DNA of 35,917 nt from an uncultured Oscillospiraceae bacterium (GCA_910577915.1 CAJTOM010000005.1:1-35917); one strand, 5' to 3'; positions 6,560-15,049 are shown, counted from the first letter of the stretch. Made by a program: numbers and translations. Notes: generated by a model not told the origin, from the letters alone.

Positions 6560-7190
6560 GGCGGGCGGCCTCCCACTTTTTCAGGAAGCTCCGCCGGTGG
6601 ATGGGACAGGGGCCGTACCGGTCCAGCATGGCATAGTGCAGCTTGGTTCCGTACCCCTTGTGCTGCTCAAAGCAGTACTCGGGGTATTGTTCCGCCATTT
6701 CCTCCATGTGCCGGTCACGGCTGACCTTGGCCAAAATGGAGGCGGCGGCAATGGACGGGCTGCGGCTGTCGCCCTTGACGACGGTCTCGTGGGGGGTGAC
6801 GAGGGCGAAGCGCTTCCCCTTGTCCCGGTTGCCGTCGACGAGGGCGTAGTCCGGGGCGGGGGCGAGCGCGTCGATGGCCAGCTGCATGGCCCTGATCCGG
6901 GCGCTTAAAATGTCCGCGGCGTCGATCTCCTCCGGGGAGACGGACGCCACCGCCCAGGCGACGGCCGAGGCCTTGATCTGATCGAAGAGCAGGTCCCGGC
7001 GCCTGGGGGTCACCTGCTTGGAGTCGTTGAGCCAGGGCAGCGCCAGGCCATGGGGCAGGATCACCGCCCCGGCGTACACCGGCCCCGCCAGGGGCCCGGC
7101 CCCCGCCTCGTCGCAGCCGCAGACCAGGGCATGGCCCCGCTCATGGGCGGCCGTTTCCAGCTCCCATCCGGGGAGCGTTTTTTTATCCAT
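6552..7190 (-). CDS. rnhB: Ribonuclease HII
   Basis: A 212-residue nuclease that nicks RNA-DNA hybrids and removes single ribonucleotides from DNA. The catalytic signature CGCDEAGAGPLAGPVYAGAV contains the paired Asp-Glu; VDGNRD and KGDSRSPSIAAASILAKVSRD hold the later acidic residues, and EQHKGYGTKLH is the C-terminal substrate motif. ATG at 7190 is preferred to an in-frame GTG at 7202, having GGTGAG about 7 bases before it. Downstream it overlaps yraN. Confidence 0.95.
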   Translation of the reverse strand: MDKKTLPGWELETAAHERGHALVCGCDEAGAGPLAGPVYAGAVILPHGLALPWLNDSKQVTPRRRDLLFDQIKASAVAWAVASVSPEEIDAADILSARIRAMQLAIDALAPAPDYALVDGNRDKGKRFALVTPHETVVKGDSRSPSIAAASILAKVSRDRHMEEMAEQYPEYCFEQHKGYGTKLHYAMLDRYGPCPIHRRSFLKKWEAARHG

Positions 7191-7247
7191 TCTGCATCTC
7201 ACCCGTAAAAATTGTGTTTACTCACTGCCGTTCTGCTATATCTTCTA

Positions 7248-8126
7248 TTAATGAGAGGCGGGCGGGAGCTCCAGGGTGAAGCGGCCCAGCTTGCCGGAAC
7301 GGAATTCGTCCAGGAGAATGCGGGCCATCCGCTCCGTGTCGATCTCCCCGCCCCGGAGGACGAAGCCCCGCTTCCGCCCCGCCTTCACCAGCAGGTCGTA
7401 TCCGCCGTCCTCCGGCTCCCGCTCCACCTTGTACCGGTCCAGCAGGGCCTGGGGATAGTGCTCCCCCAGGTAGGCCGTCAGGCGGGCCGCCAGCTCCTCC
7501 AGGTCCATGATCTCGTCCCGCACCGCGCCGGTGCAGGCCAGCCGGAAGGCCACTCCAGGGTCCTCAAATTTGGGCCACAGCATCCCAGGGGTGTCCAGCA
7601 GCTCCAGACTCTGGTCCACCGGGACCCACTGCTTGGCGCGGGTGACGCCGGGGCGGTCCTCCGCCTTGGCGGTCTTCCGCCGGGCCACCTGGTTGATGAA
7701 GGTGGACTTGCCCACGTTGGGGATGCCCAGGATCATCACCCGCAGCATCCGCCCCGCCTGGCCCCGCTCCGCATAGGCCGCCAGCTTGTCCGAGAGCAGG
7801 CTCCGCACCGCGGCGGGGAACTGCCGGGTCCCCTGGCCCTGCCTGGCGTTGCACTCCAGCACGGCGGCGTCCTGCCCCCGGAACCAGGCCCCCCAGGCCT
7901 TCGTGGCCGCCGGGTCCGCCAGGTCCACCCGGTTGAGGACGATGAGCCGGGGCTTGCCCGCCGTCAGCTCCCCCACGTCCGGGTTCCGGCTGGAGAGGGG
8001 CGCCCGGGCGTCCAGAATCTCGCACACCGCGTCCATGTGCCGCAGCTGTTCGGCGATCATCCGGCGGGTCTTGGTCATGTGGCCGGGGTACCACTGGATG
8101 TTCAGGTCCTTCTCGCGCGCGTCCAT
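7248..8126 (-). CDS. ylqF: Ribosome biogenesis GTPase YlqF/RbgA
   Basis: A 292-residue circularly permuted GTPase needed for late assembly of the 50S subunit. It opens with the family motif IQWYPGHMTKTRRMI. The G motifs are permuted: G4 LNRVDL comes before G1 GIPNVGKST, with G3 DTPGML after, the hallmark of the YlqF/YawG class. Length is typical. The ATG at 8126 lies 11 bases after the lepB stop codon; its ribosome binding site is weak (GGTG), suggesting coupling to lepB. lepB-ylqF-rnhB-yraN is a frequent Firmicutes order and continues here. Confidence 0.95.
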   Translation of the reverse strand: MDAREKDLNIQWYPGHMTKTRRMIAEQLRHMDAVCEILDARAPLSSRNPDVGELTAGKPRLIVLNRVDLADPAATKAWGAWFRGQDAAVLECNARQGQGTRQFPAAVRSLLSDKLAAYAERGQAGRMLRVMILGIPNVGKSTFINQVARRKTAKAEDRPGVTRAKQWVPVDQSLELLDTPGMLWPKFEDPGVAFRLACTGAVRDEIMDLEELAARLTAYLGEHYPQALLDRYKVEREPEDGGYDLLVKAGRKRGFVLRGGEIDTERMARILLDEFRSGKLGRFTLELPPASH

Positions 8127-8137
8127 AGCCCGCACCG

Positions 8138-8800
8138 TCAGGCGATGGGGCCGATGCGGCCCCAGTCGATCCGATCCGTATCCGGCGTCTTCCCCGGCAG
8201 GAGCAGGAACAGGGCCTTCCCCTGCAGATACCGCTCGTCCACCGGCCCCAGCTTGGGGTCCCGGCTGTCGGTGCTCTGGTTGCGGTTGTCGCCCATGACG
8301 AAGACCTCCCCCTCCCCCAGCGTCAGGGGGAACTGGACGCCCTCGCTGGTGTAGGTGGGCTCCTTGATATAGGGCTCGTCCAGGGGCCGGCCGTCCACGT
8401 AGACCTGGCCGCTCATAAAGTCGATGTCCACCGTCTGGCCCTCCACGGCCACGATGCGCTTGACCAGGGTGTCGCTGAGCTGGGCGTTGTAGTCGTTGAT
8501 GACCACCACGTCCCCGGCCTTGAAGTCGCAGTAGGCGGCGTTGAGCACCAGCAGGCGGTCCCCGGTGTAGAGGGTGTCCTGCATGGACGGCCCGCTGACC
8601 CCGATCAGCCGCAGGCCGAAGGTGAACAGCAGCACCACCCCCACCACCGCCGTGATCAGCGCCTGGGCCCAGCAGTAGAGCATCCCCTCCAGGGTCTCCG
8701 GCTCCTTTTTCGCCGCGGAGCCGTCCGCCGGCCCCGCCGTCGTTTCCTCCATCGTCCCCGCCGGGACGGCGGTCTCCAGTTCCTTTTTTTCCTCTGCCAT
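8138..8800 (-). CDS. lepB: Signal peptidase I
   Basis: A 220-residue membrane-bound serine protease that removes signal peptides from secreted proteins. A 45-residue charged cytoplasmic N-terminus is followed by one membrane segment (about residues 47-66). The catalytic Ser72 lies in SGPSMQDTL and Lys114 in LVKRIVAVEG; the later MGDNRNQSTDSRD box is also present. The long N-terminal tail rich in Glu, Thr and Ala is unusual for small Gram-positive enzymes. AAGGAG precedes the ATG by 9 bases, and a promoter lies at 8839-8867. Confidence 0.96.
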   Translation of the reverse strand: MAEEKKELETAVPAGTMEETTAGPADGSAAKKEPETLEGMLYCWAQALITAVVGVVLLFTFGLRLIGVSGPSMQDTLYTGDRLLVLNAAYCDFKAGDVVVINDYNAQLSDTLVKRIVAVEGQTVDIDFMSGQVYVDGRPLDEPYIKEPTYTSEGVQFPLTLGEGEVFVMGDNRNQSTDSRDPKLGPVDERYLQGKALFLLLPGKTPDTDRIDWGRIGPIA

Positions 8801-8838
8801 GGCAGTTCACTCCTTAGTCCATAGGATTTCTAGGGTAC

Positions 8839-8867
8839 AGCATAGCACAAAACAGGGAGAATTACAA
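8839..8867 (-). promoter_or_regulatory. Promoter of lepB-ylqF
   Basis: On the minus strand -35 TTGTAA (8867-8862) and -10 TATGCT (8844-8839) are separated by 17 bases, about 38 bases upstream of the lepB ATG. The -35 box deviates from consensus at two places, so strength is moderate. Confidence 0.6.
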
Positions 8868-9179
8868 CAAAGAAGTTTGGCTGGCGGGGAAATCGGCTCC
8901 GGGGCTTGTCCGGCGGCGGACATGCTCCCTATGAAATTGTCGAGGTGCGCTCTGTGCGGTCTTCTTGACCCCGCCGCACGCGGCCCGGTACCTGGGCCTG
9001 GTTGCACTTACTTCCGGACTTGGTTACCGCGGTGGTGGTGCTCCCTACAATAGAGGGGGCGAAAAGGGCGGGCGGTTGCACGGGGGCGTGCAAACCGGGG
9101 GAGCGATTTTTTGATTTTGCCGGAAACAGGACAAGTACCGGGGCGGGGCCGCCTCGGTACTTGGATGTCGGGGGAGGGG
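8868..9179. other. Gene-free stretch with two hairpins
   Basis: About 310 bases between the lepB promoter and the livF stop codon. No reading frame here has a ribosome binding site and recognisable protein. It holds a hairpin at 9073-9096 (CGGTTGCACG/CGTGCAAACCG with one bulged base, loop GGGG), followed on the plus strand at some distance by TTTTTTGATTTT, and a 14-bp hairpin at 9132-9163. The second is probably the end of the liv transcript; the first has no assigned plus-strand gene and may be a relic or an unannotated short transcript. Confidence 0.5.
9132..9163 (-). terminator. Possible terminator of the liv operon
   Basis: Arms CAAGTACCGGGGCG and CGCCTCGGTACTTG pair over 14 bp with one mismatch around a 4-base loop, 17 bases beyond the livF stop codon. 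On the minus strand the following sequence is only mildly T-rich (TTGTCCTGTTTCC), so termination may be imperfect. Confidence 0.5.
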
Positions 9180-9890
9180 TCAGCCTCCCAGATACGCGCG
9201 GCGCACCTGGTCGCTGGCCATCAGCTCCGCGCCGGTGCCGCTCAGGGAGACGCGCCCCGTCTCCAGGACGTAGGCCCGGTCCGCCACGCTCAGGGCCGCC
9301 TGGGCGTTCTGCTCCACCAGGAGAATGGTGGTGCCGGCGGCGTGGAGCTCGCGGATGATCTCGAAAATCTGCTCCACCAGCAGGGGCGCCAGGCCCATGG
9401 AGGGCTCGTCCAGCATCAGCAGCCTGGGCCGGCTCATCAGCGCCCGGCCCATGGCCAGCATCTGCTGCTCGCCGCCGGAGAGGGTGCCCGCCACCTGGCT
9501 GCGGCGCTCCTCCAGCCGGGGGAAGCGCTTGTATACGTCCGCGACGCCGGGGGCCACGGAGGACTTGGGCTGGGTGTAGGCCCCCATCTCCAGGTTCTCC
9601 TCCACGGTCATCTGGAGAAAGATCCGCCGCCCCTCCGGCACCTGGGCCAGCCCCCGCTCCACCACCTTGTGGGGGGGCACGCCCCGCAGATCCTGGTCCA
9701 TGAAGCACACCGATCCCGTCCGGGGGTGGAGCAGGCCGGAGACCGTATTGAGCACCGTGGACTTCCCCGCGCCGTTGGCCCCGATGAGGGTGACGATCTC
9801 CCCCTCGCCCACCTCGAAGGAGACCCCCTTGACGGCGTGGATGCTACCGTAATACACGTGGATGCCGTCCACCTTCAGCATGACGCCCAT
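9180..9890 (-). CDS. livF: Branched-chain amino acid ABC transporter ATP-binding protein LivF
   Basis: A 236-residue ABC ATPase of the HAAT family, working at the inner face of the membrane with LivG. Walker A is GANGAGKST (near residue 37), the signature is TLSGGEQQMLAMGRAL, Walker B is LLMLDEPSMGLAP, and the switch histidine is replaced by the LivF-typical LLVEQN. Length fits. The ATG is preceded by GGAGG at 9 bases and lies one base after the livG stop, so it is the last gene of livJHMGF. Confidence 0.95.
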   Translation of the reverse strand: MGVMLKVDGIHVYYGSIHAVKGVSFEVGEGEIVTLIGANGAGKSTVLNTVSGLLHPRTGSVCFMDQDLRGVPPHKVVERGLAQVPEGRRIFLQMTVEENLEMGAYTQPKSSVAPGVADVYKRFPRLEERRSQVAGTLSGGEQQMLAMGRALMSRPRLLMLDEPSMGLAPLLVEQIFEIIRELHAAGTTILLVEQNAQAALSVADRAYVLETGRVSLSGTGAELMASDQVRRAYLGG

Positions 9891-9891
9891 C

Positions 9892-10755
9892 TCACTGCGC
9901 CTCCTTCCGTTTGCCCAGATAGGCCTCGATGACCGCCGGGTTGGCCTGGATGTCGTCGGGGGTCCCCTTGGCGATGATGCGGCCGAAGTTCAGCACGCAG
10001 ATGCCCTCGCAGACCCCCATGACCAGATTCATGTCGTGCTCGATGAGCATGATGGCAATCTGGAAGGTGTCCCGGATTTTGCGGATGTTGTTCATCAGCT
10101 CCGCCGTCTCCGACGGGTTCATCCCCGCCGCCGGCTCGTCGAGCAGCAGAAGGCTGGGTCCGGTGGCCAGGGCCCGGACAATCTCCAGCCGGCGCTGGGC
10201 CCCATAGGGCAGGGAGCCCGCCTGGTGGTCCGCCATGTCCTGCATGTCGAAGATGGACAGGAGCTCCAGGGCCCGCTCGTGGGCCTCCCGCTCCCTGCGC
10301 CAGTAGGAGGGCAGGCGCAGCACGCCCGACAGGGCGCTGTACTTCACCCGCTCGTGGAGGCCCACCTTCACGTTGTCCTCCACCGTCAGGTTGCCGAAGA
10401 GGCGGATGTTCTGGAAGGTGCGGGCCACGCCCATGTGGCTGACCTGGGCGGTGCTCTTCCCCGCCGTGTCCCGGCCGTCGATCATCACGGTGCCCCGGGT
10501 GGGCTGGTAGACCCGGGTGAGCAGGTTGAACACCGTGGTCTTCCCCGCGCCGTTGGGGCCGATGAGGCCCGCGATCTCCGTGCGGCCGATGGCCATGTTG
10601 AAGTCGTCCACCGCCGTGAGGCCCCCGAAGTCGACCCCCAGGTGGCGGCACTCCAGAATCGGGCGCTTGTCAATATCCCGCTCGGGGATGATGTTGGTGC
10701 TGGGAACCGGCACCAGCTTGGGCTTGGGATAGCTGCTGTTGGGCTGCTCGCTCAT
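9892..10755 (-). CDS. livG: Branched-chain amino acid ABC transporter ATP-binding protein LivG
   Basis: A 287-residue ABC ATPase, partner of LivF. Walker A GPNGAGKTT, the LivG-type ARTFQNIRLFGNLTV segment, signature SLPYGAQRRLEIVRAL, Walker B LLLLDEPAAGMNP and the switch region IEHDMNLVMG are all present. An N-terminal extension of about 30 residues (rich in Pro, Ser and Lys) precedes the ABC fold and is longer than in most homologues. The ATG overlaps the livM stop as ATGA, showing translational coupling. The 'PYGAQRRLEI' signature variant is normal for LivG. Confidence 0.95.
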   Translation of the reverse strand: MSEQPNSSYPKPKLVPVPSTNIIPERDIDKRPILECRHLGVDFGGLTAVDDFNMAIGRTEIAGLIGPNGAGKTTVFNLLTRVYQPTRGTVMIDGRDTAGKSTAQVSHMGVARTFQNIRLFGNLTVEDNVKVGLHERVKYSALSGVLRLPSYWRREREAHERALELLSIFDMQDMADHQAGSLPYGAQRRLEIVRALATGPSLLLLDEPAAGMNPSETAELMNNIRKIRDTFQIAIMLIEHDMNLVMGVCEGICVLNFGRIIAKGTPDDIQANPAVIEAYLGKRKEAQ

Positions 10756-11819
10756 TTGACGGCACCCTCCTTCCTGCGCTTCTTCCGGCGGAGCTTCCCG
10801 TTGAGGAAGCTCTGCACCGACGGGTTGTTGGTCCCCAGCATCACCAGAATCAGCACCACCGCGTACACCAGCATCCGGTAATCCGCCAGGCCCCGCATGG
10901 CCGGGGTCTCCGGCAGGGCCGTGAGGAAGGCGGCGGCGACGATGGAGCCCCACATGTTCCCCAGGCCGCCCAGCACCACGAACACCAGCACCAGAATGGA
11001 GGTGTTGTAGTCAAACTTGGAGGGGGCCACGGAGGAGTAGTTCAGCCCGTACAGGGCCCCCGCCGCGCCGGCCAGGGCCGCAGCCACCACGAAGGCCATC
11101 AGGCGGTACTTGGTGGAGTTGATGCCCACGCTGGCGGTGGCGATGCGGTTGTCGCGGGTGGCCATGATGGCGCGGCCCGCCCGGCTGTTCACCAGATTCT
11201 GCACCACCGCCAGGGCGACCAGGATGAGGAGGAAGCCGGCGGTGAAGGAGGCAATCTTCGTGACGGAGACGGTCCCCTTGGGGCCGGAGATGATGGAGAC
11301 GCCCCCCTCCATGTGGAGCTCCGCGTCCAGAAAGTTGAAGTGGAGCCCCCCGGCGTCCACGCCCAGGTAGACGCACTGGAGGATGTTGACGATGATCTGG
11401 CCGAAGGCCAGGGTTACAATGGCCAGGTAGTCCCCCTGGAGCCGCAGGGCGGGCACGCCCACGATAAAGCCCGCAGCCGCCGCCAGGACCGCTCCCACCG
11501 CCATGGCCGCCACCAGCCGCACCGCCGGGGAGCCCACGCCGCCGCTCTCCAGGCTCACAGCCGCCGCCACGCCGGAGAAGGCCCCCACGCTCATAAAGCC
11601 CGCGTGGCCCAGGCTCAGCTCGCCGGAGATGCCCACCACCAGATTCAGGCTCAGGGCCATGACGATATAGCAGCAGATGGGCACCAGCTGGCCCTGGATG
11701 GACCGGGACAGCATCCCCTGGCCCTGGAGGAGCCGGATGACCAGGTAGGCCGCCGTAACCAGGGTGTAGGAGATGAGATTCTGCCGCGCGGCAGGCTTCA
11801 TGGTCCGCAGTCTGTTCAT
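10752..11819 (-). CDS. livM: Branched-chain amino acid ABC transporter permease LivM
   Basis: A 355-residue polytopic membrane protein, one of the two pore subunits. Recognisable features are ALSLNLVVGISGELSLGHAGF near the N-terminal third and the cytoplasmic coupling stretch around RAIMATRDNRIATASVGIN, where the ATPases dock; hydrophobic segments alternate throughout. ATG at 11819 is preferred over GTG at 11828 because GAGGTGA lies about 6 bases before it. It follows livH by 10 bases. Confidence 0.94.
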   Translation of the reverse strand: MNRLRTMKPAARQNLISYTLVTAAYLVIRLLQGQGMLSRSIQGQLVPICCYIVMALSLNLVVGISGELSLGHAGFMSVGAFSGVAAAVSLESGGVGSPAVRLVAAMAVGAVLAAAAGFIVGVPALRLQGDYLAIVTLAFGQIIVNILQCVYLGVDAGGLHFNFLDAELHMEGGVSIISGPKGTVSVTKIASFTAGFLLILVALAVVQNLVNSRAGRAIMATRDNRIATASVGINSTKYRLMAFVVAAALAGAAGALYGLNYSSVAPSKFDYNTSILVLVFVVLGGLGNMWGSIVAAAFLTALPETPAMRGLADYRMLVYAVVLILVMLGTNNPSVQSFLNGKLRRKKRRKEGAVK

Positions 11820-11829
11820 ATCCCTCACC

Positions 11830-12714
11830 TCACACTTTCTCGGGCACGTATCTGCCCAGCAGGCCCGACGGCTTCACCAGCAGCACCACGATCAGAACGC
11901 CGAAGACGATGGCCAGGCTCAGCTCCGAGGAGAGGTAGGCGCTGGCGAAAATCTCGATGATCCCCAGCAGCAGCCCCCCCAGCAGGGCCCCGGGGATGGA
12001 GCCGATGCCCCCGAAGACGGCGGCGGTGAAGGCCTTGATGCCCGGCATGGCCCCGGCGGTGGGGATGAGCGTGTTGTAGGACGAGCACAGCAGCACCCCC
12101 GCCACCGCCGCCAGGGCGGAGCCGATGGCGAAGGTCATGGAGATGGTGGCGTTGACGTTGATGCCCATGAGCTGGGCGGCGGCCTTGTCCTCGGAGCAGG
12201 CCCGCATGGCCTTGCCCAGCTTGGTTCCGCCGGTGAAGAACGTCAGCCCCGCCATGATCAGAAGACAGGCCAGCACGGTGACGATGGTCTCGCCGGTGAT
12301 GGTGAGCCGGCCGCCAAAGAGCCGGACCGAGGGAAGGCCCACCACGGAGGTGAATACCTTGGTGTTGGAGGTCCAGATCAGCTGGGCCGCGTTCTGCAGG
12401 AAGTAGCTCACGCCGATGGCGGTGATGAGCACCGCCAGGGACCCCGCCTGGCGCAGGGGCTTGTAGGCCAGGCCCTCGATCACCACGCCCAGGGCCGTGC
12501 ACACCGCCACGGCAAAGACGACGCTCAGCCACGCGGGCAGGTGCAGGTAGCTGGTGGTGCAGAAGGAGATATACGCGCCCACCATGATCACGTCGCCGTG
12601 GGCGAAGTTAAGCATCTTGGCAATGCCGTACACCATGGTGTAGCCCAGGGCGATGATGGCGTAGACGCTGCCCAGGCTGACGCCGCTGACCAGGTAGGTG
12701 AGAAATGTCATCAT
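11830..12714 (-). CDS. livH: Branched-chain amino acid ABC transporter permease LivH
   Basis: A 294-residue membrane permease with the family opening LVSGVSLGSVYAIIALGYTMVYGI and NFAHGDVIMVGAY (given here in part), and the coupling region GKAMRACSEDKAAAQLMGIN. About eight hydrophobic helices can be read. Two adjacent ATGs (12714 and 12711) are possible; GAGGTG lies 9 bases before the first. It is separated from the binding-protein gene by an 85-base gap holding a terminator-like hairpin, an arrangement that allows more binding protein than permease. Confidence 0.94.
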   Translation of the reverse strand: MMTFLTYLVSGVSLGSVYAIIALGYTMVYGIAKMLNFAHGDVIMVGAYISFCTTSYLHLPAWLSVVFAVAVCTALGVVIEGLAYKPLRQAGSLAVLITAIGVSYFLQNAAQLIWTSNTKVFTSVVGLPSVRLFGGRLTITGETIVTVLACLLIMAGLTFFTGGTKLGKAMRACSEDKAAAQLMGINVNATISMTFAIGSALAAVAGVLLCSSYNTLIPTAGAMPGIKAFTAAVFGGIGSIPGALLGGLLLGIIEIFASAYLSSELSLAIVFGVLIVVLLVKPSGLLGRYVPEKV

Positions 12715-12750
12715 AGGCCAAAGCACCTCTTTCTCTTAAAAAATTTGAAA

Positions 12751-12784
12751 CGAAAGGGGGCTGCCGTGGGGCAGTCCCCTTTCG
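12751..12784 (-). terminator. Attenuator-like hairpin between livJ and livH
   Basis: Arms CGAAAGGGGGCTGCC (12751-12765) and GGCAGTCCCCTTTCG (12770-12784) pair over 15 bp with one mismatch around GTGG. On the minus strand it is followed by TTTCAAATTTTTT, a broken T-tract. Placed after the binding-protein gene, it probably stops part of the transcription so that the lipoprotein is made in excess. Confidence 0.7.
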
Positions 12785-12799
12785 GAACGGAGGCGGCGG

Positions 12800-13936
12800 T
12801 TACTGGCTGACGTAGACGCCGTTGGTGATCTGGACGATCAGCGGGTCCTTGGAGACCTCGCCGTTGGTCCCCCACTGCATCCCGCTGCCGGTGAGGCCGT
12901 CCACGGAGAAGCCGGGGTCGGTGAACACGGGGATCAGGGCCTCGCAGACCTGGTCGGCGGTCATGTCGGCGGTAACGCCGGCCTTCTGGCAGGCGGCGTA
13001 CAGGGCATACATGCAGTCGTAGCCGTCGGCGGCAAACTGGTTGGGCTCGCTGCCTGTGGCGGCCTTGTACTTCTCAATGAAGCGCAGGGCGGCGTCGCTG
13101 GCGGTGTCGAAGGGGGTCAGCACGTACACGCCCTCGGCCAGGGAGGTGTCAAAGCCCTCCAGGGTGAGGATGCCGTCCAGGCCGTCGCAGCCGAAGTAGG
13201 TGAAATCGTAGCCCTTCTGGCTGGCCTGGATGAGGATGTTGGAGGCCGGGGTGTAGTAGATGGGCAGGAAGATCATCTCCGCGCCGTTGTTGTAGGCGTC
13301 GGTGATCTGGGCGGAGAAGTCGGTGGTGGTGTCCTCGGGAAAGGTGGTGGTGCTGACGATCTCAAGGCCCACGGTCTCCGCCTGGGCCTTGAAGCCCTGG
13401 TAGATGCCGGTGGAGTAATCGTCGCTGTTGTTGTAGATGACGGCGACCTTCTGGGCCAGGCCGTTGTTCTTGATGAAGTCGGCGGCGGTCCTGCCCTGGT
13501 TGGGGTCGGTGAAGCACAGCTGGAAGACGTTGTCGTGGCCCTCGGTGACGGTGGTGGAGGAGGCGGAGGGGGTCAGCTGGAAGACCCGGTCACCGAAGCT
13601 CTCCGCCGCCACGGCGGCGCAGGAGCCGGAGGTGGTGCAGCCGTAGAGAATCTGCATCCCCCAGTCCATCAGGTTGTTGTAGGCGTTGACGCCCTTCTCG
13701 CCGTCGGCCTCGTCGTCCTGGCCGTTGAGCTCAAACTGGAGGCCGCCCAGGGCGTTGATCTCCTCAATGGCGATCTTGGCGCCCTCGTCGGTGGCGATGC
13801 CGTACTGGGCGGTGGAGCCGGTGAGGGGGCCGATGCCGCCGATCTTAATGGTTCCGGCGGCCCCGCCGCCACCGCAGGCCGCCAGGGCCAGGGTCATCGC
13901 AAGGGCCAGCAGCAGTGCAAGAAATTTCTTCTTCAT
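12800..13936 (-). CDS. livJ: Branched-chain amino acid type ABC transporter substrate-binding lipoprotein
   Basis: A 378-residue extracellular lipoprotein. The signal peptide MKKKFLALLLALAMTLALAAC ends in a lipobox (LALAAC, Cys about residue 21), followed by a Gly-rich linker and a type I periplasmic-binding fold beginning IKIGGIGPLTGSTAQYG. The 'GCTTSGSCAAVAAES' and 'LTPSASSTTVTEG' stretches are usual ligand-site regions of HAAT receptors. The actual ligand (Leu/Ile/Val or another compound) cannot be read. It is the first gene of the operon, with AAGGAG at 9 bases and a good promoter upstream. Confidence 0.93.
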   Translation of the reverse strand: MKKKFLALLLALAMTLALAACGGGGAAGTIKIGGIGPLTGSTAQYGIATDEGAKIAIEEINALGGLQFELNGQDDEADGEKGVNAYNNLMDWGMQILYGCTTSGSCAAVAAESFGDRVFQLTPSASSTTVTEGHDNVFQLCFTDPNQGRTAADFIKNNGLAQKVAVIYNNSDDYSTGIYQGFKAQAETVGLEIVSTTTFPEDTTTDFSAQITDAYNNGAEMIFLPIYYTPASNILIQASQKGYDFTYFGCDGLDGILTLEGFDTSLAEGVYVLTPFDTASDAALRFIEKYKAATGSEPNQFAADGYDCMYALYAACQKAGVTADMTADQVCEALIPVFTDPGFSVDGLTGSGMQWGTNGEVSKDPLIVQITNGVYVSQ

Positions 13937-14022
13937 ACATCCATACTCCTTTTATCAAAACACTGGGCTCCGCCGGGCCGCCGCAGGTAAAAAGCGGCCC
14001 GGATCCCGCGCGGAGCAGGTTC

Positions 14023-14051
14023 ATGATAAAACCTAATCCTATAAAAGTCAA
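14023..14051 (-). promoter_or_regulatory. Promoter of the livJHMGF operon
   Basis: On the minus strand -35 TTGACT (14051-14046) and -10 TATCAT (14028-14023) are separated by 17 bases. The leader of about 80 bases contains a GC-rich stem (CCGGGCC/GGCCCGG). The 180 bases further upstream, to 14230, contain no gene; only a small GCGATTT/AAATCGC stem at 14100-14119 stands out. Confidence 0.8.
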
Positions 14052-14230
14052 CCGTCATTCTATACACAATTTATTCACAGTTTATCCCGGCGCTTTATTG
14101 CGATTTCACACAAAATCGCCGGATATTCCCCCTCAAGCGGAGAAGTATGCCGGTTTTCTTTCAAAAAACAGGCCGTTTTTATATGAGAGATATTCATGTC
14201 TGTTACAGAAACGTTCATGGGGCGGGCCCG

Positions 14231-14782
14231 TCAATAGCGCATCATGGTCTGGAAAAATACGGGCTCGTCGCCGGTATTCCCGTACCCGTGCTCCTCGTCC
14301 CCGGCAAAGGTGATGGAGTCCCCCTCCTCCATGGGGTAGACCTTGCCGGCGATGTGCATGTCCAGCCGGCCGGAGGTCACCACCACGTATTCCTCCTGGG
14401 CGTTGGGGTGACCGGTGGAGGGGTAGTAGTGGTGGGGCTGGAGGATGATATACAGGTAGTCGAAGGCGGTCACCGGGTTGAAGGGAAAGATGTTGTAGAC
14501 CTGGATGCCGCTGTCCGGCTCCCGCATGGGCGTCACCTCCGAGAGCTTCACCACCCGGTAGTCCGCGTGCAGGTTCTGGGCCAGCAGGGTGGCCATGGGG
14601 AGGCGCAGGCCGGCGGAAATCTTCCAGACGGTGGAGAGGGTGGGCGAGGACTCGCCGCGCTCGATCTGCCCCAGGGTGGCCTTGGATACGCCGGTCTTCT
14701 GGGCCGCCTCGTCCAGGCTGATGCCCAGCTTCTTCCGCTCGGTGCGGATGACGCTGCCGATGTCCAGTTTCGCTGATTCCAT
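14231..14782 (-). CDS. XRE-family transcriptional regulator with C-terminal cupin domain
   Basis: A 183-residue regulator. Residues about 8-62 form an XRE helix-turn-helix (IRTERKKLGISLDEAAQKTG, then SKATLGQIERGESSPTLSTV). Residues about 100-180 form a cupin_2 beta barrel (HHYYPSTGHPNAQEEYVVV, GRLDMHIAGKVYPMEEGDSI) that probably binds a small molecule. The fold class includes PuuR-like regulators of amino acid and polyamine use. It is divergent from nhaC-ortA-ortB with about 270 bases between, so it most likely controls that operon. ATG at 14782 is chosen as the start of family homology; its ribosome binding site (AGAGATGAG) is imperfect. Confidence 0.88.
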   Translation of the reverse strand: MESAKLDIGSVIRTERKKLGISLDEAAQKTGVSKATLGQIERGESSPTLSTVWKISAGLRLPMATLLAQNLHADYRVVKLSEVTPMREPDSGIQVYNIFPFNPVTAFDYLYIILQPHHYYPSTGHPNAQEEYVVVTSGRLDMHIAGKVYPMEEGDSITFAGDEEHGYGNTGDEPVFFQTMMRY

Positions 14783-14810
14783 GTGCTCATCTCTTTCTTT
14801 GTTAAAGTGG

Positions 14811-14876
14811 GGCGCTCCAGCGACCCCCAGGGGAGCGCCGGGAGAGAAGCGCCGGTTTTTGTATATATTGTACAAA
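14811..14876 (-). promoter_or_regulatory. Leader hairpin and candidate operator of the XRE-cupin gene
   Basis: GGCGCTCC (14811-14818) and GGAGCGCC (14832-14839) form an 8-bp stem in the leader. Upstream, TTTGTA (14858-14863) and TACAAA (14871-14876) form an inverted repeat with a 7-base spacer in an AT-rich patch that must also hold the minus-strand promoter (TACAAT or TATATA as -10). The repeat is a candidate autoregulatory site. Confidence 0.4.
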
Positions 14877-14921
14877 TCAAACAAAAAATTATCGGGTAAA
14901 TTGACAAAAAATAGATAGGAC

Positions 14922-14950
14922 TTGCAAATCCGACAGTTTTCTGCTATGAT
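14922..14950 (+). promoter_or_regulatory. Promoter of nhaC-ortA-ortB
   Basis: -35 TTGCAA (14922-14927) and -10 TATGAT (14945-14950) are separated by 17 bases. The start codon is at 15050, leaving a leader of about 90 bases with no evident riboswitch. Confidence 0.75.
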
Positions 14951-15049
14951 GCAGAAAGGACGGTATAACGCACAAACGGTGTAGAATAGTGTCCGCCGTC
15001 CCCATCACCCGCCGCGCCAGCGGCAGTCCATTTTTAAGGAGGGAATTGT

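Noticed and set aside
13937..14230. A divergent plus-strand gene between livJ and the XRE-cupin gene
   Set aside because: Open frames there lack ribosome binding sites and run into the antisense of the regulator.
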